Shown piece after piece: positions 43,923-52,695 of a stretch of DNA of 64,000 nt. Under the pieces are notes generated by a model. That model had not been told where the DNA came from and made no database searches. It saw only the letters and a program-made list of their open reading frames with translations. The stretch comes from Geodermatophilaceae bacterium URHA0031 (lineage in GTDB: Bacteria; Actinomycetota; Actinomycetes; Mycobacteriales; Geodermatophilaceae): the NCBI GenBank assembly GCA_000620205.1, contig JHVP01000005.1, positions 310,001-374,000 on the forward strand. Direction: 5' to 3'. The stretch's first letter is position 1, and every line of letters starts with the position of its first letter. The position numbers and the translations under genes are program-made.

Positions 43923-44626
43923 CCGAGGCGCATCCGATGAGCGAGACCCAGCCGGGCGCCGACTTCGGCGGCGAGCTGCTCTCGGCGACCGTCAAGCGGC
44001 TGGTGCTGGACCGGATCATCGGCGGCCACTACCGGCCCGGTGAGCGGATCGTCGAGTTCCAGCTCGCCAAGGAGCTCGGGCTGAGCCAGTCCCCCGTGCG
44101 CGAGGGCCTGCGCGAGCTGGCCGCGGTCGGGATCGTCACCCTCAGCCCCCGCCGCGGGGCCCGGGTCCGGCTGCCCAGCGCCAAGGAGCTGGCCGACGTC
44201 AGCCTGGTGCGGGCGGAGGTCGACGCCCTCGCCGCGCGCCTGGCGGCCGAGCGCATCACCGACGCCGCCCTCGACGCGCTCGAGGCGCTGGTCGCGGACA
44301 TGTCGGCGCGGCTGGACGACGGGGACTTCGCCGGCGTCACCGCCGCCGACGTCCGCTTCCACCACCTGATCGCCGAGGCCTCGGAGAACCACGCCCTGCT
44401 GCGCGCGTTCGACCAGCTCGCCCCGTTCGCCCGCACCTTCATCACGCTCACCCTGCCCGGCGTGGACGTGCGCGGGATCGTGGCCGAGCACGTCCCGATC
44501 CTGGCGGCGCTGCGCGCCCGGGACGCCGAGCGCGCCGCGGCGGCCGCCCGGGCCCACCAGCTCTCGGTCAGCGACCTGCTGCAGGCCCACTACCCGCCGC
44601 CGTCGGCCGACCTCGCCGACGACTGA
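43919..44626 (+). CDS. GntR-family regulator (FCD subfamily)
   Basis: A 235-residue regulator. The winged helix spans about residues 20-80 (LVLDRIIGGHYRPGERIVEFQLAKELGLSQSPVREGLRELAAVGIVTLSPRRGARV) and an FCD ligand domain spans 90-225 (LVRAEVDALAARLAAERI, DVRFHHLIAEASENHALL, RTFITLTLPGVDV). The histidine/aspartate set typical of metal-assisted ligand binding is present in DVRFHH. The GTG start overlaps the BKACE stop (GTGA), implying translational coupling; an ATG six codons later is an alternative. It likely controls this cluster by binding the TCGANNATCGA sites, probably releasing them when a small organic acid binds. Confidence 0.9.
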   Translation: MTEAHPMSETQPGADFGGELLSATVKRLVLDRIIGGHYRPGERIVEFQLAKELGLSQSPVREGLRELAAVGIVTLSPRRGARVRLPSAKELADVSLVRAEVDALAARLAAERITDAALDALEALVADMSARLDDGDFAGVTAADVRFHHLIAEASENHALLRAFDQLAPFARTFITLTLPGVDVRGIVAEHVPILAALRARDAERAAAAARAHQLSVSDLLQAHYPPPSADLADD

Positions 44627-44636
44627 GCGAGGATCG

Positions 44637-44647
44637 TCGATCATCGA
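44637..44647. promoter_or_regulatory. Operator-like palindrome B
   Basis: TCGATCATCGA, the same 11-base near-palindrome as at 42961-42971 and 51676-51686, lies 6 bases upstream of the -35 element at 44654. Its position suits a repressor contacting the polymerase edge or an activator site. Flanking ATCG half-repeats extend the symmetry. Confidence 0.6.
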
Positions 44648-44653
44648 TCAGTC

Positions 44654-44682
44654 TTGACTGCACCATCGACGGACCCTATTTT
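44654..44682 (+). promoter_or_regulatory. Sigma-70-type promoter for the alcohol dehydrogenase/molybdenum hydroxylase operon
   Basis: TTGACT (44654-44659) and TATTTT (44677-44682) are separated by exactly 17 bases. The spacing and hexamers are among the best vegetative promoter matches in the window. The first gene start, ATG 44745, is 62 bases further on. Confidence 0.75.
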
Positions 44683-44744
44683 TCGCTGATCGGTGCGACC
44701 GGTCCCAGACCCGCCGCACCGCGACCCCACCGGGAGACCCGAAC

Positions 44745-45800
44745 GTGACCGAGACGATGCAGGCCCTGGTGGTCCTGGAGCCGGACAAGCTGGAGATCCA
44801 GGAGAAGCCGGTCCCCCGGCCGGGGCGCCACGAGGTGCTCGCCCGGGTGCGGGCGACGTCCATCTGCGGCACCGACGCACACCTGATCCACGGCCACTAC
44901 CCCGGCTTCTGGCCCCCGGCCTTCCCGTTCACCCCCGGTCACGAGTGGGCCGGCGAGATCGTCGCCCTCGGGGAGGGTGCGGAGGCCTTCGGCTGGTCGG
45001 TGGGCGACCGGGTCGCCGGCACCAGCCACAACGCCTGCGGAGCCTGCCAGAAGTGCGTCGAGGGGCAGTACAACCTGTGCGAGAACTACGGCAAGCCCGG
45101 GCTGCACGCCCAGTACGGGCACAACGTGGCCGGCTGCGACGCCACCTACGTGGTGCACGACGTGAAGTGCGTCTTCCGGCTCCCCGACGAGGTGTCCTTC
45201 GAGGAGGGCGCCGTGGTCGACCCGGCCAGCATCGCGCTGCACGTCGCCCGCCGGGGCAACATCAAGCCCGGCGACACCGTGGCGGTGACCGGTGCGGGCG
45301 CGATCGGCCTGCTCGCCGGTGACGCGGCCACCATCTGCGGCGCCGCCCGGGTGGTCGTCGTCGGCCGGGGGCACCGGCTGCAGAAGGCCGCCGCCATGGG
45401 GTTCCTGACCGTGGACACCGCCGCCGGCGACCCGGTCGCGGCGGTCCGCGAGCTCACCGGGGGGCTGGGCGCCGACGTCGTCCTCGAGTGCGCCGGGGTC
45501 CCCGAGACGCTGACCTGGGCGATGGCGATGCTGCGCCGCGGCGGTCGCTGCGCCATGGTCGGCATCCCCACCGAGGACGTCGCCCTGCGCCTGCAGTCGC
45601 TGGTGCTCGACGAGCTCGAGCTGGTCGGCTCCCGCGCCTCGGCCGGTGAGATGCGCCGGGTCATGCCGTTCGTCGCCGACGGCCGGATGCGGGTGGGCGA
45701 GCTGATCACGCACCACTTCCCGCTGTCGGAGTACGCCGAGGCGCTCGCCACCTTCGACGACCGCTCCAGCGGCGCCGTCAAGATCATCATCCATCCCTGA
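44745..45800 (+). CDS. Zinc-dependent alcohol/polyol dehydrogenase (threonine-dehydrogenase-like MDR)
   Basis: A 351-residue MDR dehydrogenase. Catalytic zinc ligands are Cys in SICGTDAH (about residue 40) and HEW (about 67). The structural zinc cluster is CGACQKCVEGQYNLC, complete with four cysteines. The NAD-binding region is VAVTGAGAIGLLAGDAA (about 180). It resembles threonine, sorbitol or glutathione-independent polyol dehydrogenases, oxidising a secondary alcohol to a ketone. It is the first gene after the TTGACT-TATTTT promoter, and the molybdenum hydroxylase genes follow after 29 bases. Confidence 0.88.
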   Translation: MTETMQALVVLEPDKLEIQEKPVPRPGRHEVLARVRATSICGTDAHLIHGHYPGFWPPAFPFTPGHEWAGEIVALGEGAEAFGWSVGDRVAGTSHNACGACQKCVEGQYNLCENYGKPGLHAQYGHNVAGCDATYVVHDVKCVFRLPDEVSFEEGAVVDPASIALHVARRGNIKPGDTVAVTGAGAIGLLAGDAATICGAARVVVVGRGHRLQKAAAMGFLTVDTAAGDPVAAVRELTGGLGADVVLECAGVPETLTWAMAMLRRGGRCAMVGIPTEDVALRLQSLVLDELELVGSRASAGEMRRVMPFVADGRMRVGELITHHFPLSEYAEALATFDDRSSGAVKIIIHP

Positions 45801-45829
45801 CCGGTCGTCCCCCGGAAGGACGGGCAACG

Positions 45830-46684
45830 ATGCCGAAGTACCACCGGCCGACCAGCCGTGCCGACGCGCTCGCCGCGCTGGCCGAGGGAGGCGCGCGAGC
45901 ACGCGCGCTCGTGGGCGGCACCGACCTGTTGGTCGGCCTGCGGCACCACCACGACGTCGCCGACGTGCTCGTCGACCTCAAGGGCGTGACCGACCTGCCC
46001 GAGCCGATCGTCGTCACCGACGACGGCGTGCAGATCGGTCCCACCTACACCATGGGCGAGCTGGTCAGCCATCCCGTCATCGGCGCGTGGTACCCGGCGC
46101 TGGTCGAGGCGGCGCTCACCGTCGGGTCCGTGGCGATCCGCAACCGGGCCAGCCTGGTCGGCAACTCGTGCAACGCCTCCCCGGCCGCAGACACCGCTCC
46201 CCCGCTGCTCGTGCACGGCGCCCGGGTGACGATCACCTCCCTGGACGGCGACCGGACGGCGTCGCTGGACGAGTTCTTCCTCGGCCCGCGCCGCACGCTG
46301 TGCGGGCCCGGCGAGCTGGTGACCCGGCTCGACCTGCCGCGGCCCGCCCCCGGCTCCGCCTCGGCCTTCCGCCGGCTCACCCGGCGCCGCGGGGTCGACC
46401 TGGCGACGGTCAGCGTCGCCGCCGGTGTCGGCCCGGACGGCGCCCTGGTGGTCGGGATGGGCGCGGTCGGCCCGCGGCCGCTGCGCACCGCGTCCGCCGG
46501 CCCGGTCGACCTCACCGACGACGCGTCGCTCGACCGGGCGCTGGACGAGCTGCTGGCGCCCGCCACCCCGATCACCGACGTGCGGGGCAGCCGCGAGTAC
46601 CGGCTCGCGACGCTCCGCGTACTGACCAGGCGCGCGGTCCTCGCTGCCGCGGACCGCCGGGACCCCAGGGAGATGGCCTCGTGA
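45830..46684 (+). CDS. Molybdenum hydroxylase, FAD-binding medium subunit
   Basis: A 284-residue FAD subunit of the xanthine dehydrogenase/CO dehydrogenase superfamily. It has ALVGGTDLLVGLRHHH in place of the AGGT motif (about 27-40), and VGSVAIRNRASLVGNSCNASPAADTAPPLLVHGARV, the TIGG-like motif with N for T/GG (about 98-130). The C-terminal FAD contact region has TRRRGVDLATVSVA. It passes electrons from the iron-sulfur subunit to NAD+ or another acceptor. The stop overlaps the next gene by GTGA. Confidence 0.9.
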   Translation: MPKYHRPTSRADALAALAEGGARARALVGGTDLLVGLRHHHDVADVLVDLKGVTDLPEPIVVTDDGVQIGPTYTMGELVSHPVIGAWYPALVEAALTVGSVAIRNRASLVGNSCNASPAADTAPPLLVHGARVTITSLDGDRTASLDEFFLGPRRTLCGPGELVTRLDLPRPAPGSASAFRRLTRRRGVDLATVSVAAGVGPDGALVVGMGAVGPRPLRTASAGPVDLTDDASLDRALDELLAPATPITDVRGSREYRLATLRVLTRRAVLAAADRRDPREMAS

Positions 46685-47193
46685 CCAGCACCGCCCGCGT
46701 ACCCGACCACCTCGACGCCGACGAGCTGCAGACGGTCACGCTGACCGTCAACGGCAGCGAGCGCACCGTCGCCGTCCCCACCCACCGCACCCTCCTCGAC
46801 GGCCTGCGCGAGGAGGTCGGGCTGCCGGGCACGAAGAGCTGCTGCGCGGAGGGTGAGTGCGGGGCGTGCACCGTGCTGCTCGACGGCCGGGCGGTGAACT
46901 CCTGCCTGGTGCTGTGCGTCGAGGCCGAGGGGCACGAGGTGACCACCGTCGAAGGGCTGTCCGCCGACGGGCTGACCGACCTGCAGGAGGAGTTCCTCAA
47001 CGCCGGGGCCGTGCAGTGCGGGTTCTGCATCCCCGGCCAGGTGGTGTCCGCGGAGTACCTGCTGCGGACCAACCCGGACCCCGACGAGGTGCAGATCCGC
47101 GAGGCCCTGTCCGGCAACCTGTGCCGCTGCGCCGGCTACCAGCGGATCGTCCGTGCCGTGCAGGCCACGGCGGCCCGGCGGAGCGAGCGGTGA
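46681..47193 (+). CDS. Molybdenum hydroxylase, [2Fe-2S] small subunit
   Basis: A 170-residue protein with an N-terminal plant-type ferredoxin domain (CCAEGECGACTVLLDGRAVNSC, about 55-76) and a C-terminal four-helix [2Fe-2S] domain (QCGFCIPGQ and GNLCRCAGYQRI). All eight expected cysteines are present. GTG at 46681 overlaps the preceding stop (GTGA) and its own stop overlaps the next GTG in the same way. The FAD, Fe-S, Mo order is that of CO-dehydrogenase-type operons. Confidence 0.94.
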   Translation: MTSTARVPDHLDADELQTVTLTVNGSERTVAVPTHRTLLDGLREEVGLPGTKSCCAEGECGACTVLLDGRAVNSCLVLCVEAEGHEVTTVEGLSADGLTDLQEEFLNAGAVQCGFCIPGQVVSAEYLLRTNPDPDEVQIREALSGNLCRCAGYQRIVRAVQATAARRSER

Positions 47194-49529
47194 CCACGGC
47201 CCCGGAACGCGCGATCGACCAGCGCGACGCGCTCGGCGAGCCGTCGGACCCCTACCCGCAGGGCCAGGTCGGCCGGCCGGTGCTCCGCTACGGCGGCGGC
47301 GACCGGACCTCCGGCGCCCAGCGGTTCGTCGCCGACCTCCGCTTCCCCGGCTCGCTGCAGGTCGCCCTGGTGACGGTGCCGGTCGGCTGCGCCGACGTGC
47401 TGGGCATCGACGTCACCGCCGCCCGGGCCGTCCCGGGCGTCGTCGACGTGGTCACCGCGGCGGACCTGCCGTCACCGATGCCGCGGTTCGGGGTGTCCCA
47501 CACGGACCGGCCGGTGCTCGCCGACGGCCGGGTCAACTACCACGGGGAGCCGGTCGCCGCCGTCGTCGCCGAGACCCTCGACGCCGCCCAGGCCGCCGCC
47601 CGCGCGGTGCACGTCGACTTCCGGGAGCTGCCGGGCGTCTACACGCTGGACGACGCCCTGGCCCCGGGTGCGCACCGGGTGCAGGAGCCCTCGCTGCGCC
47701 CCGGTCACGCGCTGGCCGACTCCAACGTGCTGGAGGAGGCGCACTACGCCTGGGGTGACGTCGAGGCCGAGGAGGCGCGCACCGAGGTCGTGGTCGAGGA
47801 GACCTACACCTTCCCGATGGTCACCCACTTCCCGATCGAGCCGGGCGGCACCGTCGCCGTCCCGACCGACTCCGGCGGGCTGGACGTCTACTCCCCGGTC
47901 CAGCACCCCTACCTGCTGCAGCGCACGCTCGCCTCGGTGCTGGGACTTCCGCTGAACCAGGTGCGGGTCTTCGCCCCGGACCCCGGCGGCGGGTTCGGGG
48001 GCAAGCAGAACCCGAAGCTCGAGCCGCTGCTGGCCTTCCTGGCGCTGCGCACCCGGCGGACCTGCCGGCTGGTCCTCTCCCTGGAGGAGACCTTCCAGAG
48101 CATGCGCCGGGCCGGCTGCCGGATCGCCGCGCGCACCGGGTTCACCGCCGACGGTGCGCTCACCTTCCACTCCGTCGAGGCCGACTTCCTCATCGGCGCG
48201 TACGCCGACGTCGCCCCGCGCGTCATGGGCAAGGGCAGCTACGTGGCGGCCGGGCCGTACCGCATCCCCGGGGTGCGGATCGACGCCCGCGCGGTCATGA
48301 CGAACACGACCCCCAGCACGGCGTTCCGCGGCTTCGGCAGCCCGCAGGTGTCCTGGGCGCTGGAGTCCCAGCTGGACGCCGGGGCGCGACGGCTCGGCCT
48401 GGACGGGCTGGAGATCCGCCGCCGCAACCTGGTCGCGAAGGGCGAGGCGTTCGTCCGCGGCGAGTCGGCCGCGACGGCCGACGGCGAGTGGCAGCAGAGC
48501 CTGGACAAGGCCGCCGAGCTGATCGGCTGGGGGACGCCGCTGCCCCCCGGCCGCGGCCGCGGCATCGCCGTGGGCATCAAGCCCGGGGCGACCTCGGGGC
48601 TGTCGCAGAGCCTGGTCCGGCTGCTGGCCGACGGCAGCGCGATCGTCTACGCCGGCACGTCGGACATGGGCCAGGGCGCGCGGACGCTGTGGCAGCAGAT
48701 CGTCGCCGACGAGCTGGGCGCGCCGCTGGAGCAGGTCAGCGTGGTCAGCGGGGACACCGGCACCGTCCCGTTCGACCTGCAGACCTCCGCCAGCCGCTCG
48801 ACGGTGTTCATGGGCTCGGCGGTGCTGGAGGCATGCAAGGACGTGCGCCGGCGGGTGCTGGACCTCTACGCCGAGTCGACCGGCGTCCCGCCCGAGCAGC
48901 TGGGCGAGCGACCCGGCGTGCTGGTGACCCCCGACGGCGAGCTCGCTCTGCCGGAGGCCGCGCGGGTGGCCCTCGGGTCGCTGCGGGGCGAGTTCATCGG
49001 CCAGGGCACCCGGCGGCTGCGCGGCAAAGGCAAGCACCCGCTCGGCGGCGACGCGGCGTTCTACGAGTTCAACGCCACCGCGATCGAGGTCGAGGTGGAC
49101 CGGGAGACCGGCGAGCTGCTGCTCACCCGGCACGTGACGGTCAGCGACGTGGGCACCGAGCTCAACCCGCTGCAGGTCGTCTCGCAGGACGAGGGCGCGG
49201 CGATCATGGGGCTGGGCCACAGCCAGATGGAGCAGCTGCTGCTCGACGAGCACGGCCGGATCCGGAACCTCGGCGCGCTGGACTACCGGATCCCGACCTT
49301 CAAGGACGTCCCCGTCGAGCTGGTCAGCGCTGCCGTGGAGAACCACGACGGCCCGGGCCCCTACGGCTCGAAGGGGATCAGCGAGGGTGCGCTGCTGTGC
49401 ACCGCCGGCGCGCTGGGCGCCGCGGTGGCCGACGCCGCCGGCGTGGTGATCCGCGACCTGCCGCTGACCCCCGAACGGGTCTGGACGGCGATCCAGGCGG
49501 CCTGCCCCGAGGAGCAGGACGCGCAGTAG
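47190..49529 (+). CDS. Molybdenum hydroxylase, molybdopterin-binding large subunit
   Basis: A 779-residue catalytic subunit of the xanthine dehydrogenase family. Visible motifs are the MoCo contact region VYSPVQHPYLLQ (about 232-243), PGGGFGGKQNPKLEP (about 263), TPSTAFRGFGSPQ (about 370-382), DMGQGARTLWQQI, and the catalytic glutamate Glu732 in GSKGISEGALLC. The selenium/copper loop AYxCSFR of carbon monoxide dehydrogenase is absent, so it is not CoxL. It hydroxylates an N-heterocycle or aldehyde using water. The substrate is unknown. GTG overlaps the previous stop. Confidence 0.93.
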   Translation: MTTAPERAIDQRDALGEPSDPYPQGQVGRPVLRYGGGDRTSGAQRFVADLRFPGSLQVALVTVPVGCADVLGIDVTAARAVPGVVDVVTAADLPSPMPRFGVSHTDRPVLADGRVNYHGEPVAAVVAETLDAAQAAARAVHVDFRELPGVYTLDDALAPGAHRVQEPSLRPGHALADSNVLEEAHYAWGDVEAEEARTEVVVEETYTFPMVTHFPIEPGGTVAVPTDSGGLDVYSPVQHPYLLQRTLASVLGLPLNQVRVFAPDPGGGFGGKQNPKLEPLLAFLALRTRRTCRLVLSLEETFQSMRRAGCRIAARTGFTADGALTFHSVEADFLIGAYADVAPRVMGKGSYVAAGPYRIPGVRIDARAVMTNTTPSTAFRGFGSPQVSWALESQLDAGARRLGLDGLEIRRRNLVAKGEAFVRGESAATADGEWQQSLDKAAELIGWGTPLPPGRGRGIAVGIKPGATSGLSQSLVRLLADGSAIVYAGTSDMGQGARTLWQQIVADELGAPLEQVSVVSGDTGTVPFDLQTSASRSTVFMGSAVLEACKDVRRRVLDLYAESTGVPPEQLGERPGVLVTPDGELALPEAARVALGSLRGEFIGQGTRRLRGKGKHPLGGDAAFYEFNATAIEVEVDRETGELLLTRHVTVSDVGTELNPLQVVSQDEGAAIMGLGHSQMEQLLLDEHGRIRNLGALDYRIPTFKDVPVELVSAAVENHDGPGPYGSKGISEGALLCTAGALGAAVADAAGVVIRDLPLTPERVWTAIQAACPEEQDAQ

Positions 49530-49594
49530 GACGCCGGGCCCGCCAGGGCCCGGCGACGGCACCACCCCCGTTCCCCCGTCACAGAGGAGTGACC

Positions 49595-50881
49595 ATGTCC
49601 CGCAAGCCCGTCGTCTGTCTCGCCGGCACCCTGGACACCAAGGGCACCGAGTACGCCTACGTCCGCGACGCCCTGCTCGCCCAGGACGTCGACGTCCTGG
49701 TGGTCGACTGCGGTGTCCTCGGCGAGCCGTACTTCCCGCCGGACATCGCGGCCGGCGAGGTGGCGGAACGGGCGGGCGTGAAGCTCACCGACTTCGCGGC
49801 GGGCGTGGAGGGCGGCGCGGGCGGCCGGAACGTGGCCATCACGAAGATGAGCGAGGGGCTGCGCTCGCTGCTGGCCGAGCTGTGCGAGCAGGGCCGGATC
49901 GACGCGGTGCTGGGGCTCGGCGGTACCGGCGGCACCGACCTGCTCGGCGGCGCGCTGCAGAACCTGGGCATCGGTGTGCCCAAGCTGATCGTCAGCACCA
50001 TGGCCTCGAACAACACCCGGCCCTACGTCGGGCACTCGGACATGATGATGATGAACGCCGTCACCGACATCGCCGGGCTCAACCGCATCTCCAAGCAGGT
50101 GCTGAGCAACGCCGCGCACGCGGCCGCCGGCCTGGCCCGCGGCTACGAGACCACCAGGTCGCAAGCCGAGGCCAGCAAGCCGCTCATCGCGATCTCGATG
50201 TTCGGGGTCACCACGCCGGGCGTCATGCGCATCCGCGAGCAGCTGGAGGCCAACGGGTTCGAGGTCGTCACCTTCCACGCCGTCGGCGAGGGCGCGGGCA
50301 TGGAGCACCTGATCGACACCGGTGCGATCGACGGGCTGATCGACTACACGCTGCCGGAGATCATCAACCACTGGAACAAGGGCATCTTCGACCCGGGTGT
50401 CGAGCGGATGGAGGCCGCGATCCGCACCGGGATCCCGCTGGTCGTCGTCCCCGGCGCGGCCGAGTGCTTCAACTTCGGTGCCCGCGACACCATCCCCGCG
50501 GAGTTCGACACCGACGAGCGCAACATCATCATCCACAACCCGAACATCACCTCGCTGTTGGCCACCCCGGACGAGATGCGCCGGCTGGGCGAGTACATCG
50601 CCGACCACGTCAACCGCGCCCCCGGCCCGAAGGCGGTCGCCCTGCCCCTGGACGGGCTGGACAACTACTTCAAGGAGGGCAGCCAGTGGCACGGCGTGGA
50701 CGTGTCGCCGCTGCTGGACACCCTGCGGAGCGCCCTGGACCCGGCCGTCCGGGTGGTCGAGATGGACGCCAACATCAACGACACGGCGTTCGCCGACGCC
50801 GTCTACCAGCTCTTCGTCGAGCAGTGGGAGCAGCGCGAGGGGGCCGGGATCCCGGCCGCCACCGTGACGACCGCCGGCTGA
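49595..50881 (+). CDS. Tm-1-like ATP-binding family protein (UPF0261)
   Basis: A 428-residue protein matching UPF0261/Tm-1-like: CLAGTLDTKGTEYAYVRDAL at the start, GLGGTGGTDLLGGALQNLGIGVPKLIVSTMASNNTRPYVGHSDMMMMNAVTDIAGLN in the first domain and GVTTPGVMRIREQLEANGFEVVTFHAVGEGAGMEHLIDTGAIDG in the second. Plant Tm-1 blocks tobamovirus replication, but the bacterial role is unknown. Bacterial homologues often sit in catabolic clusters, as here. AGAGGAG lies nine bases before the ATG. A strong hairpin follows the stop. Confidence 0.9.
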   Translation: MSRKPVVCLAGTLDTKGTEYAYVRDALLAQDVDVLVVDCGVLGEPYFPPDIAAGEVAERAGVKLTDFAAGVEGGAGGRNVAITKMSEGLRSLLAELCEQGRIDAVLGLGGTGGTDLLGGALQNLGIGVPKLIVSTMASNNTRPYVGHSDMMMMNAVTDIAGLNRISKQVLSNAAHAAAGLARGYETTRSQAEASKPLIAISMFGVTTPGVMRIREQLEANGFEVVTFHAVGEGAGMEHLIDTGAIDGLIDYTLPEIINHWNKGIFDPGVERMEAAIRTGIPLVVVPGAAECFNFGARDTIPAEFDTDERNIIIHNPNITSLLATPDEMRRLGEYIADHVNRAPGPKAVALPLDGLDNYFKEGSQWHGVDVSPLLDTLRSALDPAVRVVEMDANINDTAFADAVYQLFVEQWEQREGAGIPAATVTTAG

Positions 50882-50903
50882 CGCTCACCTCGTCCATCCC
50901 CGA

Positions 50904-50937
50904 CGCCGGGACGCCACCCCGCGGTGGCGTCCCGGCG
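50904..50937 (+). terminator. Hairpin terminator after the Tm-1-like gene
   Basis: CGCCGGGACGCCACC (50904-50918) and its exact reverse complement (50923-50937) form a 15-bp stem with a CCGC loop. It starts 22 bases after the Tm-1-like stop and ends 26 bases before the phosphatase ATG. Either it ends the operon, or it reduces read-through into the phosphatase, which has no obvious promoter of its own. Confidence 0.75.
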
Positions 50938-50963
50938 CGCTCTCCCCGACCCGGAGGTCCCGC

Positions 50964-51620
50964 ATGACCCAGCGCCTGTTCCTGCTCCGCCACGGTGAGG
51001 TCACCTCGCACCGCGGCGACGTCCCGGTGACCGAGGAGGGCCTGCAGACCGCCGTCGAGGTGGGCCGCCGCCTCGCCGGCCGGGCCGGTGGCCCGATCCG
51101 GGTCCTCAGCGGCGAGACCCGCCGCACCCGGGACACCGCCGCCGCGGTCGCCCGGGGGGCCCGCGAGGCCGGCGCCGAGGTCCTCGAGGACGGCGTCGCG
51201 TTCGCGCTGCGCAACCCCGACCTCTACCTCGCCGGCGTGCGCGTCGACATGGTGAGCAGCGAGGCCGCCTTCGCCGCCCAGGTGCCCGGCTTCACCGAGG
51301 CCGACGTCGCGAAGGTGTCCTTCTTCAGCGAGTGGCTGACCGCTCCGGACCGGGTGGGCTGGTGGGTCCGGCACCCCGAGCCGCCGGGCGACGACGCCGC
51401 CGCCGTGGCCGACCGCATCCGCACCTTCGCCGCCAGCCTCGCCGACCGGGCGGACGACACCGCCTTCACCGTCGCGGTCACCCACTCCCCCGTGCTGCGG
51501 GCCTGTGGCGTGGAGGTCACCGGTGGCGACATCGGCGAGCCGCGCTGGCTGGCCGGTCTGGAGGCGGAGGTCTCGGCCGACCGCTCGGTGCGGATGCAGG
51601 TGCTGCCCGAGGCGCCCTGA
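50964..51620 (+). CDS. Histidine phosphatase family protein
   Basis: A 218-residue phosphoglycerate-mutase-like protein with the catalytic RHG motif in FLLRHGEVTSHRGD (about residue 9), a second arginine in LSGETRRTRDTAAAVA (about 50) and the C-terminal histidine in VAVTHSPVLRACG (about 173). A proton donor glutamate probably lies in the SEWLTAP region. Substrates of this family range from sugar phosphates to nucleotides, and this one is not assigned. CCGGAGG precedes the ATG. It lies between the terminator hairpin and the next promoter. Confidence 0.88.
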   Translation: MTQRLFLLRHGEVTSHRGDVPVTEEGLQTAVEVGRRLAGRAGGPIRVLSGETRRTRDTAAAVARGAREAGAEVLEDGVAFALRNPDLYLAGVRVDMVSSEAAFAAQVPGFTEADVAKVSFFSEWLTAPDRVGWWVRHPEPPGDDAAAVADRIRTFAASLADRADDTAFTVAVTHSPVLRACGVEVTGGDIGEPRWLAGLEAEVSADRSVRMQVLPEAP

Positions 51621-51660
51621 CCCCGCTGCCGCGCCGAGCCGCGGCGACCCGCCGGAGTGG

Positions 51661-51690
51661 TTGACAGGCGAGGGATCGAGAATCGATTAT
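51661..51690 (+). promoter_or_regulatory. Promoter with embedded operator-like palindrome C
   Basis: TTGACA (51661-51666) and GATTAT (51685-51690) are separated by 18 bases. The motif TCGAGAATCGA (51676-51686) lies in the spacer and runs into the -10, an ideal place for repression. It matches the palindromes at 42961-42971 and 44637-44647. The downstream gene starts at GTG 51786. Confidence 0.7.
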
Positions 51691-51785
51691 GTGAGGACCG
51701 GTCAGCGCCGACCAGCCGCTCTCGTCGCGCCGGGACTGTGGCGCCGGGGACGGCCCGGCCGCCGACGCTCCAGGGAGGTTCCGTC

Positions 51786-52658
51786 GTGCAGCGCGTGACG
51801 CCCCATGTCTTCACGTCCACCGAGATCCGTGGCTGCAACCCCAGCTACGTCGTGACGTCGGCAGGGGTGGTCGTCATCGACACGCCGCAGCTGCCGACGA
51901 AGGCCGTCGCGATGCGCCGCGAGGCCGAGGAGCACGGCCCGATCCGGTACGTGGTCAACACCGAGCACCACGTCGACCACATCTTCGGCAACTACTGGTT
52001 CAAGGGCGCCGGCGAGGTGGTCCACCACCGGGGCGTCGCGGACAACTTCATGGTGCCGACGCCGGACCTGGACCCCTTCGCCTACGCGCTCGAGGCCATC
52101 CCCACCGACGACCCCGACGCCGCGGGGATCGTCCCGGACCGGGACACCTACTACGAGGACCCGAACGCCGGCGACCTGGTGTTCACCGGGGACCTGGAGA
52201 TGCGGGTCGGCGACACGACCTTCTACCTGATCCACACCCCGGGCCACACCCCCGGGCAGGTCGCCGTCTACGTGCCGGAGCAGCGGGTCGTCTTCACCGG
52301 GGACACCGTCTTCTCCGAGTGCCAGACCTGGCTCATGACCAGCGACATCGACCAGTGGGTCGGCGCCCTGGACGTGATCGGCAGCCTGGACGTCGACACC
52401 GTCGTCCCCGGCCACGGCCCGGTGACGACCCCGGCCTACCTGGCCACCCAGCGGTCGGTGCTGCTGGCCTGGACCAGCGCTGTCGCCGAGGCGGTGGCCA
52501 AGGGCTGGTCGCGCGAGGAGACGGTCGCGCGGGTCGACTTCCGCGACAGGTTCGGCCCGGTCGACGTCGGGCAGGGCTACATGATGGACCACATCCAGAC
52601 GCTGAACGCCGCGTCGCTGTGGGACAAGTTCACCGCCAAGCGCGCCCCCGTCCGCTGA
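51786..52658 (+). CDS. Metallo-beta-lactamase-fold hydrolase
   Basis: A 290-residue MBL-fold protein. The metal-binding region reads NTEHHVDHIFGNYWF (about residues 58-72). The standard first histidine of HxHxDH is glutamate (E-H-H-V-D-H), as in a SoxH-like subgroup whose members often read NTEYHVDH. Other ligands appear intact: HTPGHTPGQ (about 153), FTGDTVF (about 173) and VPGHGPV (about 208). It could be a glyoxalase-II- or lactonase-like thioester/ester hydrolase. CAGGGAGG lies seven bases before the GTG. It has its own promoter with the cluster operator motif. Confidence 0.88.
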   Translation: MQRVTPHVFTSTEIRGCNPSYVVTSAGVVVIDTPQLPTKAVAMRREAEEHGPIRYVVNTEHHVDHIFGNYWFKGAGEVVHHRGVADNFMVPTPDLDPFAYALEAIPTDDPDAAGIVPDRDTYYEDPNAGDLVFTGDLEMRVGDTTFYLIHTPGHTPGQVAVYVPEQRVVFTGDTVFSECQTWLMTSDIDQWVGALDVIGSLDVDTVVPGHGPVTTPAYLATQRSVLLAWTSAVAEAVAKGWSREETVARVDFRDRFGPVDVGQGYMMDHIQTLNAASLWDKFTAKRAPVR

Positions 52659-52695
52659 CGCCCCCACTCCCCCGACGCCGGAGGTCCTGCACGCC

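Noticed and set aside
47190-49529. Carbon monoxide dehydrogenase large subunit (CoxL)
   Set aside because: The three-subunit order fits, but the AYxCSFR active-site loop is absent and AFRGFG is present, as in xanthine dehydrogenase-type hydroxylases.
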